Source: Nitrospirota bacterium (GTDB lineage: Bacteria > Nitrospirota > Nitrospiria > SBBL01 > JAADHI01). From it: a stretch of 64,000 nt of DNA. Location: contig JAJDBX010000046.1 in NCBI GenBank assembly GCA_029261135.1, positions 142,158 through 206,157 of the forward strand. Direction: 5' to 3'. The notes beneath the pieces were generated by a model. That model ran no database searches. It was given only the letters and a program-made list of their open reading frames with translations, and was not told where the DNA came from. The translations under genes and the position numbers were made by a program. Positions 1 to 8,629 of this stretch are shown here, piece by piece. How positions within the stretch are numbered: position 1 is the stretch's first letter; each line of letters starts with the position of its first letter.

Positions 1-220
1 TGGTACGGCGGGTTATCGAAATATTGACGACTACTGGCGTCACCGCTTTAGCAACGGTGACAAAGGCCTGCTCACTCTTGACCACGCCATTGGGTTTTGG
101 CGAAAGGCTTTGTTTTCCGACCGCTTCACCCGAAGGGACAATACGAAAATTAGAACTCAGCACGACACCGAAAACGATACCCGCTAATAATAAAAAAGCG
201 GAAAAGACAAATCGCCTCAT
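1..220 (-). CDS. HtrA/Do-type serine protease, N-terminal part
   Basis: The 73 readable codons give a start with an N-terminal hydrophobic segment (residues 4-22, FVFSAFLLLAGIVFGVVL) and then a polar stretch. They end in the FVTVAKAVTPVVVNIS segment that opens the trypsin-like domain of DegP/DegQ/HtrA proteases. The ATG at 218-220 has a GGAG-type ribosome site a few bases upstream. The catalytic His-Asp-Ser and PDZ domains would lie beyond the left edge and cannot be checked. Family knowledge: envelope quality-control proteases, membrane-anchored or periplasmic. It is transcribed divergently from bioA. The identification rests on the first segment only, but that segment is characteristic. Confidence 0.75.
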   Translation of the reverse strand, partial: MRRFVFSAFLLLAGIVFGVVLSSNFRIVPSGEAVGKQSLSPKPNGVVKSEQAFVTVAKAVTPVVVNISITRRT

Positions 221-323
221 TCCGCTCCGATCCTGTTTCGGCACGCCCCCCCTTTTAATCAATTTGTTTTGGGATTATACTACAGCCTTTTTCTTATTGT
301 AAAGTACAGGAATAACAAGCCTT
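221..323. promoter_or_regulatory. Divergent promoter region between htrA-like gene and bioA
   Basis: This 103-base spacer separates two divergently transcribed genes, so it must hold promoters in both directions. A TATACT hexamer at 276-281 could be the -10 of bioA, but no good -35 lies 16-18 bases upstream. No palindromic operator was seen. Confidence 0.3.
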
Positions 324-1709
324 ATGCCCGACAAACTTGAAGAACCCCTTAATATCAAAAAAAAAGACCAGCACTTCATCTGGCATCCCTTCACCCAAAT
401 GAAAGAATGGGAACAAGAACCACCCACCATCATTGTAAAGGGAGACGGGGTAACCCTCACCGACATCGAAGGAAAGCACTACCTCGATGGGACCTCTTCC
501 TTATGGGTCAATATTCACGGGCACCGGCATCCGCATATCGATCAAGCATTGCTTGCGCAGATCAATCAAATTTCACACTCGACGCTCTTAGGGCTTGCCA
601 ACCTCCCCTCAATAACGCTGGCAGAAAAACTCCTTCAAATCGCGCCAACTTCCGAATCGCCCCCTGAAAAACTCGCAAAAGTGTTTTACTCCGATAACGG
701 CTCTACGGCGGTGGAGGTTGCTCTGAAAATCGCCTTCGGTTTTTGGCAATACCAAGGAAAGAATGAAAGGAGAAAAAAGCTTTTCATTTCCTTCGAGAAT
801 GCCTATCACGGCGATACCATTGGCTCAGTCAGTTTGGGCGGCATTGACCTTTTCCACCAAACTTATGGCCCCCTTTTATTTGAGACGATTAAAGTCCCCG
901 CGCCGACCTGCTATCGCTGCCCGATTGGGCTTCAATATCCTTCGTGCAACATGGCTTGCATTGATGAGGTCGAAAAAACCATGCAAGCGCATCAGCATCA
1001 ATGTGCCGGCCTCATCATCGAGCCCCTCATTCAGGCCGCCGCAGGCATGTTGACTGCGCCGCCCGGCTACCTCAAAAAGATCCGTGCGCTCTGTACCCGA
1101 TACAACATACTCATGATCGCCGACGAGGTCGCCACCGGATTTGGACGCACCGGCAAAATGTTCGCCTGCGAACATGAAGGGGTCGTGCCCGACCTCATGG
1201 CACTTTCCAAGGGGATTACAGGGGGATATCTTCCGCTCGCGGCAACACTCACCACCCAGCGTATTTATGATGCTTATCTCGGAGAATACGCTGAATTTAA
1301 AACCTTTTTTCATGGCCACAGCTACACGGGGAACCCTTTGGGCTGTGCCGCCGCCATCGCCAATTTGGAGGTCTTTGAAAAAGAAGAGACCCTAAAAAAC
1401 CTTCAAGCTAAAATTCAATTTGTGAAAGAAACAATCGATCCCTGGAAACACTGGACGCATGTCGGAGAAATCCGGCAGGCCGGGTTCATGATCGCCATTG
1501 AACTCGTTTCTGACAAAAGGACAAAACAGCCCTATGCTTTAGAAAAAAGAATGGGTGGCTTGGTGTGTCAGGAAGCAAAAGAACGTGGACTGATCTTACG
1601 TCCCCTCGGCAATGTCGTGGTCTTGATGCCCCCTTTATCCATTGAAATGGCTGATTTAGAAACGATGGTTTCAATTGTGGGGGACGCGATTAAAAAAGTG
1701 ACGGCTTGA
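324..1709 (+). CDS. bioA: Adenosylmethionine-8-amino-7-oxononanoate aminotransferase
   Basis: BioA transfers the amino group of S-adenosylmethionine to 8-amino-7-oxononanoate, giving 7,8-diaminononanoate in biotin synthesis. The 461-aa protein shows the whole class-III PLP aminotransferase fold. It has the early HPFTQMKEW segment typical of BioA, DNGSTAVEVALK around residue 125, AYHGDT, the PLP-ring aspartate in IADEVATGFG (Asp267) and the PLP lysine in LSKGITGGYLP (Lys296). A CYRCPIG stretch near residue 196 is typical of one BioA branch. Length is normal for the family. The ATG has an AGGA about 12 bases upstream. No other biotin genes are adjacent, so it is a stand-alone bio gene here. Confidence 0.93.
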   Translation: MPDKLEEPLNIKKKDQHFIWHPFTQMKEWEQEPPTIIVKGDGVTLTDIEGKHYLDGTSSLWVNIHGHRHPHIDQALLAQINQISHSTLLGLANLPSITLAEKLLQIAPTSESPPEKLAKVFYSDNGSTAVEVALKIAFGFWQYQGKNERRKKLFISFENAYHGDTIGSVSLGGIDLFHQTYGPLLFETIKVPAPTCYRCPIGLQYPSCNMACIDEVEKTMQAHQHQCAGLIIEPLIQAAAGMLTAPPGYLKKIRALCTRYNILMIADEVATGFGRTGKMFACEHEGVVPDLMALSKGITGGYLPLAATLTTQRIYDAYLGEYAEFKTFFHGHSYTGNPLGCAAAIANLEVFEKEETLKNLQAKIQFVKETIDPWKHWTHVGEIRQAGFMIAIELVSDKRTKQPYALEKRMGGLVCQEAKERGLILRPLGNVVVLMPPLSIEMADLETMVSIVGDAIKKVTA

Positions 1710-1831
1710 GGAAGAAGAAACACGAATACTTATTCGCTCTATTCCAATTCCACAGACAATCTTTTCTTTTCCCCGTGCTCAATTGAAAATCTTAGAGGCG
1801 AAAAAGAAATAGCTTTCTCCCTAAACCCTTG

Positions 1832-1859
1832 TCAGGAACCGATTAAAATCGGTTCCTGA
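1832..1859. terminator. 12-bp perfect hairpin downstream of bioA
   Basis: TCAGGAACCGAT and ATCGGTTCCTGA form a perfect 12-bp stem around a TAAA loop, between bioA and a convergent gene. Neither strand has a clear T-run after the stem, so it may be a two-way mRNA-end hairpin rather than a classic intrinsic terminator. Confidence 0.5.
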
Positions 1860-1942
1860 GTTGCAATAATAAAAGTCAAACAAAAACTTGATCCCTATTA
1901 CTCAGGGAAATTACTTACGCTACAGCTGTAAATCTAGTGGGC

Positions 1943-2296
1943 TTATCTTCTAATTTCTAAACTTGATAATAAACAGATACCTGCAATTTCTTTATTGACA
2001 CCATTCACATCTTCTTTTACCCCCATAATTTTTACTGGGATATCGGCAATGTACGAAGATAAGGCCATTGATAATAAATCACTATCCTCATTTCTGAATG
2101 CGAAATAATATTTGCTAACATTATGATAACAATTCGCACCACCTGAGATTGCCTGAGGGTTGTCAATTTCTACCCATAAGTGCGTTTCGTATCTCTTTAT
2201 ACCTGTAATCTTACCCTCAACATCAAGGCTGTCCGCATGTGCTACTGAGAATAAAAACATCAACGCCATCGTTGTCAGTAAAATCATTTTTTTCAT
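1943..2296 (-). CDS. Small secreted protein of unknown function
   Basis: This is a 117-aa protein when started at MKKMILL, which follows an AGGAGG ribosome site; a longer TTG start would swallow that site. Residues 1-22 form a clear Sec signal peptide ending in AHA. The mature part (about 95 aa) has two cysteines (in GGANCYHN and GICLL) that could form a disulfide, and no recognised family motif. It lies just downstream of the large RHS shell gene on the same strand, where a toxin tip or immunity gene would normally be found. A link to that system is possible but unsupported. Confidence 0.6.
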   Translation of the reverse strand: MKKMILLTTMALMFLFSVAHADSLDVEGKITGIKRYETHLWVEIDNPQAISGGANCYHNVSKYYFAFRNEDSDLLSMALSSYIADIPVKIMGVKEDVNGVNKEIAGICLLSSLEIRR

Positions 2297-2452
2297 TTTG
2301 TTCCTCCTAATTTTCAATATTTATTTTTAATAATAAAAAATCATCCTGTAGTCTTTGTTGCGATTGAGATGCTGTATACCTCTGATATCTGTCTGAACAA
2401 AACTGCAAAAAGCAGATGAGGTTTTGTTCTTTTTGTTGCTGAAAATCCGCGT

Positions 2453-5400
2453 TTACTGAAGTAATAAATTGATGATCGGCACCAACCAAGCCGCCAACAA
2501 AGCAGCCTGCGCTAAAGAGGCTGGTGTTGACAAAGGATCATTGGGATCGCTGCCCGCTTCGTATTCTTCTAAATTGGTAAACCCATCCCCATCCGGATCA
2601 CTAGTCACCGGGTCAATACTGGCATCGAAGGGGTCATTAGGGTTTAGGCCGTTTTGGATTTCATAATCATCCGGTAGCCCATCCCCATCAGTATCTAGGA
2701 TAGAAGGATTAAAGTCCCCTCCAATCACTTTGGCAATCCGTTGACCATTAAGGTAAACATATTCGGCATATGGCAATCCATTGGGGTTCGATTCGACCAA
2801 TATATTGCCAGCGGCATCGTGATGATAGAGTGTTGTTTTTCCCGAGGGGGTTTGATCTATTTTCTTAATGCGTTTCCCATCTCCATCATAGATGTAATCC
2901 ACACAACATGCATTTGGATGCGTTGCTTGGATAAGTTGATTCAGTGAATTGTAGTCTAAGACCCGCCCGCGAACAAAGGTCATATTGCCATTCGTATCGT
3001 ATTCAAAAGAATCGGACTCTGCCCCACTGATAGAGGTCAAACGATTTGATATGCTTGAATAATTAAAATTCTTCGTACTGCCATTCAAAGTCCGTGTTTT
3101 TCGGTTTCCCACGGTGGAATAGGTAAAAGCGAGGGATCCCCATACTCCTGTGGCAGTGGTCAGACGATCCACATTGTCGTAGCCCATTGACCGGTTATTG
3201 TTTCCTGAAATGGATGTTATATTTCCAACCCCATCATAAGCATAGGTGTCATTCATCACGGATGAAACACTCTGGATTTTTATGCGGGAACGGTTGTCAT
3301 AAGTAAAGTCGGTCTGTTTTGCATTTCCGAATTGAAGATGATCGATTCCACCAGAGGGATGGTAGAAAATAGTAGAAACATAACCTAAAATATTTGTGAC
3401 ACGATCCGCTGAATCATAAAAATAGCTAAGCGTTCGACCCGTCGGATATTCTAAAAACGCAAGATTCCCCTGTGGGTTATAAGTGTACTTGGTCGAAAAT
3501 ATCTTTCCACCAATCGTTACTTTCTCCAATTTAATGCGGTTTAAAGTATCGTAATCGTAAACATGGCTTGAAGCATCACTTGTCATGGTTTTCCGATTGT
3601 CTGCCTTATCATAAATAAAGGACGTATCATCGACTACTCCAGGATAATCAATATTCGTCAGCCGATTGATGCCATCGTATGTAAAGGTGGTCGTCCCTTT
3701 CCCATCTAGTTTTGAGATGACGTTTCCGACAGGATCGTGTCCATAAGAAATGGTTCCGATCTCCGGTTGTGTTTCGCTGGTCATAAAATTTTTGCTGTTA
3801 AATGAAAAGTTCCTCTGCAAGCCGCCGGGATGGGTGATTCTTTTCAAACTTCCCACAGCGTTGTATGCGTAGCTGGTCGTGCCAGTAGCATCTAAAACAG
3901 AAACTAAGCGTTTTCCTTCCGGGTCACCAAAGGATTCATATCCTCTTGTGGTCGAAATGTTCCGCTCATTTTTGATGGATACCTTGTTTCCAGAGTAGGT
4001 GAACACTTGGCTTGTACTGTCCGGATGCGTTACTGTTTCGACCCGGCCTAAGACGTCGTATACAAAATTATCGCCAATATTCGCTGTCCCAGCATAGGGA
4101 TACGATTGATACACAACTTCCCCGCAAGTATTGTAAGTGGTTTTTGTTAGAATCCCTTCGGCTGCGGAAGTGCTTGTGACACGGCCCAAACCATCAACGT
4201 TGTATTGTGTAAAATTATTACCTTTACTGACTTTCCAATTGCTTGTGGTATAGGTGATCGTTGTACTATTTCCCTCCGGCGGGTCAATCAGTGTAATCCT
4301 GTTTAAGCGATCGTACTGAAAATTAGTGGTGTACCCTTGACCTCTTCCATTTGTTTCACTTTGTATCGTCCCTGCCGAATTAATCGTTCGACTGATTGAA
4401 TATATTGTGGATGCGGGTTTTGTGATCTTAGAGACAAGCCCCTTTGAATATTGAAAAGTGGTTTTCTTGCCCCGTGCATCTGTCCGGGAGGTCATGTTGC
4501 CGTTGGTATATCCAAAGGTGGTGGTGACGCCATATCGGGTGAGGGTTTTTAAATTTCCATTATTCGCATCGTAGGTAAAACTCGTCGTGAATGTTTCTCC
4601 ACTCACAGAGACGTTTTGGGTTAAAGGATAATTCGCGACGATGTTTTTAGAGCTGTTATAAAAATAGCTTAGGGTTGTCGTCCTGATTCCCTCTCCACTT
4701 TCGGTAATTGTTTTAGGGTTCCCGTATGGGTCGTAATTTCTGTAGGTCGTGGTGTATATTCTGCCATCTTGGGTAATTGTCTTCTTATCAAGCAGAGGCA
4801 AAAAAATCTCGTCATCCCAGGCGAAGGATCCGGTTGTGTAGAGATTTTCCAAGGAGACAGAAGTCCCCGGCACCCATTCATACACTTCGGTGCGTTCAAC
4901 AATACCGCCATCTAGTATCTCTTTTTTGAGCAGCTTTCCAACCCGCCAAAGCAGGTTTCTCTTCCCAAAAGAATTCCCCAACTCGGCAATGCTTGCAAAG
5001 GTGTACCGCTCTGTTTTCACTTTCCCGCAATTTGGATAGGTGATCGTGCTCACTTGAGAATTGTTCGTATTCGCATTGTAGGCGTAATTCCAAGTTGCTG
5101 AGGTAATCCCTCGTCCACTGAAGGTTCGGCTGGTCACGACAGAAAAGTTATGGATATTATACCCGGTGTCAAACGGGACATCACTATATCCATAGCTCAG
5201 CACAGAACCGCTGGGATAAGTGATGCTCTTTAATTGATGATATGACGATCCCGTTGTATGGTAGGTGTAGCTCCATGAGCCAGCAGATGAACCTACATTG
5301 CTGGAAACTTTCTTTAAGAAATAAAAACCGGTATCCGGGAATTGCTCATATGTATAACTAAAAGTTCCCCCAGCCCCTGAAATTGAAGAAATAAAGTCAA

Positions 5401-6148
5401 CGGTGATGTTGGGAAAGCCCCTTAAGGGGTAAGCAGTGTACCCAATATTAATTGTGTGTCCAGAACTTGTATTGTCGGTAATCTTGACTAATTGGCCAGG
5501 TTTATTTGGAAGATATGTAAAGGTGATCGTATTGCCGTTTGTCGTTGTGATCGAATCGACAAGGTAAAATGAAGCGCCATGGGCCGAAAACTTGTAAATC
5601 GTACCATCTGTTAGGATGAGTTCATACTGGTTGTTAGCGGCGCTGCGGTAAATCCAATTTTCTTTCGTGATTTTGTACGTAGTCGTATTATCTTTATCTG
5701 CGTAAGCAGGATGCGTTGAACCATCCGGCATTTCTATAATCGGATTGTTTCCATTGATTCCACTTCCACCTGGGATGTGCACCCGGCCAAAATGAAAGGA
5801 CCAGCCAAACCCCATATGACTATCATTTTCACCAACGTGGTTGCCATAAGCCTTCACGCGGCTGTTGTAGGCTCGCTGAACATTGATGTCGAGGCCGCCA
5901 TTGCCGGGGAGGAGGGTGTCGGTGTGAAGTAGATTGAGGTTGCCGCTAAAAGGATCGACGGTTTCCACCACATCCAGGAAGGGTGCAGAAGAATATGCCC
6001 CAATAATCGCATCTGTTCCTTTTTGCCCATAAAAGGGATCGTCAAGTTCGGTCTCTACTTGCGCATGGGTGAAAGAAGGGGACATGATAAAAACTATGAA
6101 CGCGAAACAACTGATAAATAAGCATGAAAAGCTAAGAAATATTTTCAT
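2453..6148 (-). CDS. Secreted RHS/YD-repeat 'shell' protein without core or toxin
   Basis: This 1231-aa protein starts with a signal peptide (about residues 1-29, cleavage after THA). It continues with a long tyrosine/aspartate (YD) repeat region with many FTYDGINRLT-like units, the repeats that wrap into the RHS/TcC cocoon. At about residues 1128-1145 it reaches AEYVYLNGQRIAKVIGGD, the element that in ordinary RHS proteins directly precedes the YYHNDxLGSP segment and core. Here the core and toxin are absent. Instead there are two DxDGDG calcium-binding, thrombospondin-3-like repeats (about 1152-1205) and a hydrophobic C-terminus (about 1211-1231) that could anchor it. The ATG has GGAG six bases upstream. 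Two tip genes nearby begin exactly where this one stops. Confidence 0.85.
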   Translation of the reverse strand: MKIFLSFSCLFISCFAFIVFIMSPSFTHAQVETELDDPFYGQKGTDAIIGAYSSAPFLDVVETVDPFSGNLNLLHTDTLLPGNGGLDINVQRAYNSRVKAYGNHVGENDSHMGFGWSFHFGRVHIPGGSGINGNNPIIEMPDGSTHPAYADKDNTTTYKITKENWIYRSAANNQYELILTDGTIYKFSAHGASFYLVDSITTTNGNTITFTYLPNKPGQLVKITDNTSSGHTINIGYTAYPLRGFPNITVDFISSISGAGGTFSYTYEQFPDTGFYFLKKVSSNVGSSAGSWSYTYHTTGSSYHQLKSITYPSGSVLSYGYSDVPFDTGYNIHNFSVVTSRTFSGRGITSATWNYAYNANTNNSQVSTITYPNCGKVKTERYTFASIAELGNSFGKRNLLWRVGKLLKKEILDGGIVERTEVYEWVPGTSVSLENLYTTGSFAWDDEIFLPLLDKKTITQDGRIYTTTYRNYDPYGNPKTITESGEGIRTTTLSYFYNSSKNIVANYPLTQNVSVSGETFTTSFTYDANNGNLKTLTRYGVTTTFGYTNGNMTSRTDARGKKTTFQYSKGLVSKITKPASTIYSISRTINSAGTIQSETNGRGQGYTTNFQYDRLNRITLIDPPEGNSTTITYTTSNWKVSKGNNFTQYNVDGLGRVTSTSAAEGILTKTTYNTCGEVVYQSYPYAGTANIGDNFVYDVLGRVETVTHPDSTSQVFTYSGNKVSIKNERNISTTRGYESFGDPEGKRLVSVLDATGTTSYAYNAVGSLKRITHPGGLQRNFSFNSKNFMTSETQPEIGTISYGHDPVGNVISKLDGKGTTTFTYDGINRLTNIDYPGVVDDTSFIYDKADNRKTMTSDASSHVYDYDTLNRIKLEKVTIGGKIFSTKYTYNPQGNLAFLEYPTGRTLSYFYDSADRVTNILGYVSTIFYHPSGGIDHLQFGNAKQTDFTYDNRSRIKIQSVSSVMNDTYAYDGVGNITSISGNNNRSMGYDNVDRLTTATGVWGSLAFTYSTVGNRKTRTLNGSTKNFNYSSISNRLTSISGAESDSFEYDTNGNMTFVRGRVLDYNSLNQLIQATHPNACCVDYIYDGDGKRIKKIDQTPSGKTTLYHHDAAGNILVESNPNGLPYAEYVYLNGQRIAKVIGGDFNPSILDTDGDGLPDDYEIQNGLNPNDPFDASIDPVTSDPDGDGFTNLEEYEAGSDPNDPLSTPASLAQAALLAAWLVPIINLLLQ

Positions 6149-6218
6149 AAGAACTCCAAACTTTTAAGTTGAAAAACTCCCTACTTAATACGGGGATAGC
6201 CATATAGCCACAAATTTA

Positions 6219-6692
6219 CTACCCGGAAAAAAAATTTCCTTTTGAGTCGCAGATAATAAATTTTGCTTTATTTCCTGAAATTTCCTTTGGCTCCGACATG
6301 ATCCAGCTTTCATCCCACACATCGTCTCTGCCTTGAATAGTGAGTGTCTCTTTATCGGTGGTCTCAATTGTCAGATTTCCATCTTCTCTTACATCAACTC
6401 CACAAACACTTGCTCCAATAAGAAGCATTAACCTGTAAGCTAAAGCAGGATCTCCTTTCTCACTCCTACGAATTTTTAGTGGCAATGATTCGATAAAATC
6501 GCTCCATTGCTCATCTTTACCAAAATAACATCCCGATTTAATTTCCAAATGAATTACATTCGGCTTATCTTTCTCAACATTAGTGTGCTCAAAACGAAGT
6601 CTAAAACCTGCAGAGTAATCGAAGGCAACCAAAACTGTTCCTAAAAGCCACTCTTTTACTCTATGCCTAATATTACTTATTGAATTAATCAT
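6219..6692 (-). CDS. Candidate immunity protein for RHS tip A
   Basis: This 157-aa cytosolic protein has no signal peptide. Its C-terminal half (LIGASVCGVDVREDGNL, then TIETTDKETLTI and a WxxSW-like end) resembles the small beta-rich DUF6188-type proteins often found as immunity or accessory genes. That match is from memory and is weak. Its ATG overlaps the stop of the frame-restored tail of tip A as ATGA (6689-6692), the usual coupling of toxin and immunity genes and the same arrangement as in the second unit. By context it would neutralise tip A inside the cell. Confidence 0.6.
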   Translation of the reverse strand: MINSISNIRHRVKEWLLGTVLVAFDYSAGFRLRFEHTNVEKDKPNVIHLEIKSGCYFGKDEQWSDFIESLPLKIRRSEKGDPALAYRLMLLIGASVCGVDVREDGNLTIETTDKETLTIQGRDDVWDESWIMSEPKEISGNKAKFIICDSKGNFFSG

Positions 6693-6862
6693 GGATTTTG
6701 TTTGAAGTGGCTCGCATCTCGTATTTGTTTTTTTGTCCCATGTGGAGTACCTCCAGAAGGAGTACGCGGGCTATTTCTCCCCGGTGTATTTATAACTGCT
6801 CTGCGGTTATGTCGACCTCCTCCCTCCATTGTACGTACATCGACTGATCCTTTAAGTATTGG
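6689..6862 (-). pseudogene. Frame-displaced C-terminal tail of RHS tip A
   Basis: Directly after the in-frame stop of tip A (6852-6854), the next frame reads a coherent 57-residue tail containing GSVDVRTMEGGGRHNRRAV and then NTPGRNSPRTPSGG. It ends in a TGA that overlaps the immunity ATG. Removing one A from the AAAA run (6870-6873 on the complementary strand) would join it to the upstream part. So the toxin domain is either inactivated by a single-base insertion, or the insertion is a sequencing error. Confidence 0.65.
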
Positions 6863-7679
6863 AGCTGTATTTTATCATCCCCGGTTCAGGTGTTTTATCA
6901 GCTGCTCTACTAGGGAACCCTGCATCATCAAATCCCTTCCTCATCCGACTTTGACTTAGCGGCACTGCTACACCATCTGGCGTAACTGAAAAATCTGCTT
7001 TTTTCAGTATTCCTTTAGATTTTGAGGCTACTTTCCCGACATCCGCAGCTTTATCTGCCGCTCTTGCTGTTTTAATGGCAACTCCTGCACCGCCCGGAAT
7101 AAAAGGAGTCGCGGCTGCCACAGTATCAATAATGACTGCAGCTGCATTGGCCAGAGTAGGGGCACTATAAAATGCACTAATACTAAAGCCCAAAGAAACA
7201 ATATCAAAAGCCGTCTCCAGAAACTGCCCATCCGCGTCAACATAACGGTATGGATTATTCGTCGTGTAGGCATAAAGATTGTGGCGTTGCGGAAGAATCA
7301 ACGTGGAACTCGGACGCCCTCCCATAAGAATGGGGTCAGCCGAAATAAAGCGTCCCAGGCGCGCATCATAATACCGCGCCCCAAAATAATGCAGCCCTGT
7401 TTCCACATCAAGTTCTTTCCCCGTAAAGCGATGGGCATTGGGCTTGGTGTTTGTCCTAAGCAATTCTTCCCCAAAAGGCTGATAATCGGCCTCCCAGACT
7501 ACAGCCCCCAAATCATTGGTCATCGCCACCGGAGAACCCAAGGCATCGTTGTGATAATAAAAAACGTCTTCTGCCGAAGCTTGCGCTGCAGGCAAAAAGA
7601 GCGCAGCCGCTAAAAGCAAAGCCCCCAAAACCCATCGCCCGAAAAACCCAAGCAGGGGCTTACGATTCCTGCTATGCAT
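6852..7679 (-). CDS. RHS core 'tip' A: secreted orphan core with toxin-like C-terminus (frameshifted)
   Basis: From the ATG at 7679 (AGGAG seven bases upstream) the frame gives 275 aa. A signal peptide (LLLAAALFLPAAQASA) comes first, then VFYYHNDALGSP, VVWEADYQPFGEE and the RHS core GLHYFGARYYDARLGRFISADP. A variable tail begins after NPYRYVDADGQ. The tail runs through a hydrophobic Ala/Ile-rich stretch into SVTPDGVAVPLSQSRMRKGF, a segment I associate with polymorphic toxin C-termini. The frame stops early and the rest of the toxin lies in the next frame. Restored, the protein would be 329 aa. It is nearly identical to tip B up to the core. An upstream TTG (7751) is in frame but lacks a ribosome site. 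Confidence 0.8.
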   Translation of the reverse strand: MHSRNRKPLLGFFGRWVLGALLLAAALFLPAAQASAEDVFYYHNDALGSPVAMTNDLGAVVWEADYQPFGEELLRTNTKPNAHRFTGKELDVETGLHYFGARYYDARLGRFISADPILMGGRPSSTLILPQRHNLYAYTTNNPYRYVDADGQFLETAFDIVSLGFSISAFYSAPTLANAAAVIIDTVAAATPFIPGGAGVAIKTARAADKAADVGKVASKSKGILKKADFSVTPDGVAVPLSQSRMRKGFDDAGFPSRAADKTPEPGMIKYSSNT

Positions 7680-7873
7680 ATAAAATCTCCTCATGTCCAT
7701 ATTGAATAAACACTTCATGGCTTCTGCCACAGAATAGGGTCTTGATTTCAACGGTTTTTAGGGACTGTTTAAAAAGAAAGGTCTTCATCAAAAGAAAATC
7801 CCGATCACAGAAAATAAATAAAGTACGGCCTTATCTGGATGCTGCGGGTCACCCTTTTGAAACAAGAAAAAAA
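7332..7873 (-). repeat. Direct repeat, copy A (tip leader, signal peptide and RHS core)
   Basis: This stretch is nearly identical to 9214-9776, at a constant offset of 1882 bases through the coding part. It spans the RHS core, the signal peptide, the leader and about 100 bases upstream. Divergence begins left of 7332, where the variable tails start. Right of about 7840 copy B has some 20 extra bases. Confidence 0.85.
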
Positions 7874-8070
7874 GGATCGACGGTTTCCAGCACATCCAGA
7901 AAGGGCGCAGAAGAATAGGCCTCAATAATTGCGTCCGTCCCTTTTTGCCCATAAAAGGGATCTTCGAGTTCGGTCTCTACTTGCGCAAGAGCAAGAGCGG
8001 GCAAAAGTAAAAGAATGTTCAATATTAATAAAATCTGGAATATCTTTACCACGTTATTCTCTCCATACAT
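7849..8070 (-). pseudogene. Truncated N-terminus of an RHS shell gene
   Basis: The 73-residue frame has a signal peptide followed by QVETELEDPFYGQKGTDAII and a stretch matching the mature N-terminus of the 1231-aa shell protein almost residue for residue. Homology ends at VETVDPF, and the frame runs out in sequence also found upstream of tip B. The break lies at a short shared tract (aaaaggatcgacgg), visible both here (about 7866) and inside the intact shell gene (about 5949). This is a remnant of a second shell gene lost by deletion or recombination. Confidence 0.8.
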
Positions 8071-8140
8071 TGATTTGACAGAAAATTTTTATAAATCCAA
8101 CGCGGGCAGCGAACTGACACTCTTTATGTATCCACAAAGA

Positions 8141-8629
8141 CTAATTGACCTCTTTCAAAGAAAATTTTACGTCATCTAAATCAAGAACTGTCTGTTGACC
8201 GTTATAGTCAATCAACACCTTATCAAATGGTTTCTTTTCGTAATACCAACCATCATCCTTAATTGAAACAAACTTATCAATTGGCAACCCTCCCTCTGGT
8301 AGATTAATCAAACAGTCGTTTAAATGATCTTTAACAGCTTCACCAGATCGGGAATAACAATACACAGCATGGGTCGGCATTTTATTAGGTTGTATAATTC
8401 GACTACTTGGCGAATTCACATCCGCGCCATCACCATAAACCTCTAAAAATATTTCAGAATTTTCAGAATTTTGGGATAGTGATCCTTCTACTACCAATTC
8501 CCAATTGGCTTGAAGCCAGTCGTCCTTGAGTGAACCAGTTTTATCATACGAGATTAGCTGTTCCAGCTCGTCCCAGTAATTCCTAAGCAAAAATAAATAC
8601 TTGTTTATGAGATCTCCAATATCAATCAT
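8141..8629 (-). CDS. Candidate immunity protein for RHS tip B
   Basis: This 162-aa acidic cytosolic protein has no signal peptide or membrane segment. It contains WDELEQLISYDKTGSLKDDW near the N-terminus and an acidic C-terminus (VLDLDDVKFSLKEVN). Its ATG overlaps the stop of tip B (ATGA at 8626-8629), so the two are translationally coupled. I do not recognise the family. Position, size, charge and coupling make immunity to the tip B toxin the best inference. The gene is AT-rich compared with the surrounding core repeat, as toxin/immunity modules often are. Confidence 0.6.
   Translation of the reverse strand: MIDIGDLINKYLFLLRNYWDELEQLISYDKTGSLKDDWLQANWELVVEGSLSQNSENSEIFLEVYGDGADVNSPSSRIIQPNKMPTHAVYCYSRSGEAVKDHLNDCLINLPEGGLPIDKFVSIKDDGWYYEKKPFDKVLIDYNGQQTVLDLDDVKFSLKEVN

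Noticed and set aside
24-302. 92-codon plus-strand frame at the left edge
   Set aside because: It is antisense to the clear HtrA-type N-terminus on the minus strand and lacks a ribosome site.
2307-2489. 60-codon minus-strand frame between the shell gene and the small secreted protein
   Set aside because: No Shine-Dalgarno, no signal or domain features, and it overlaps the shell 3' end.
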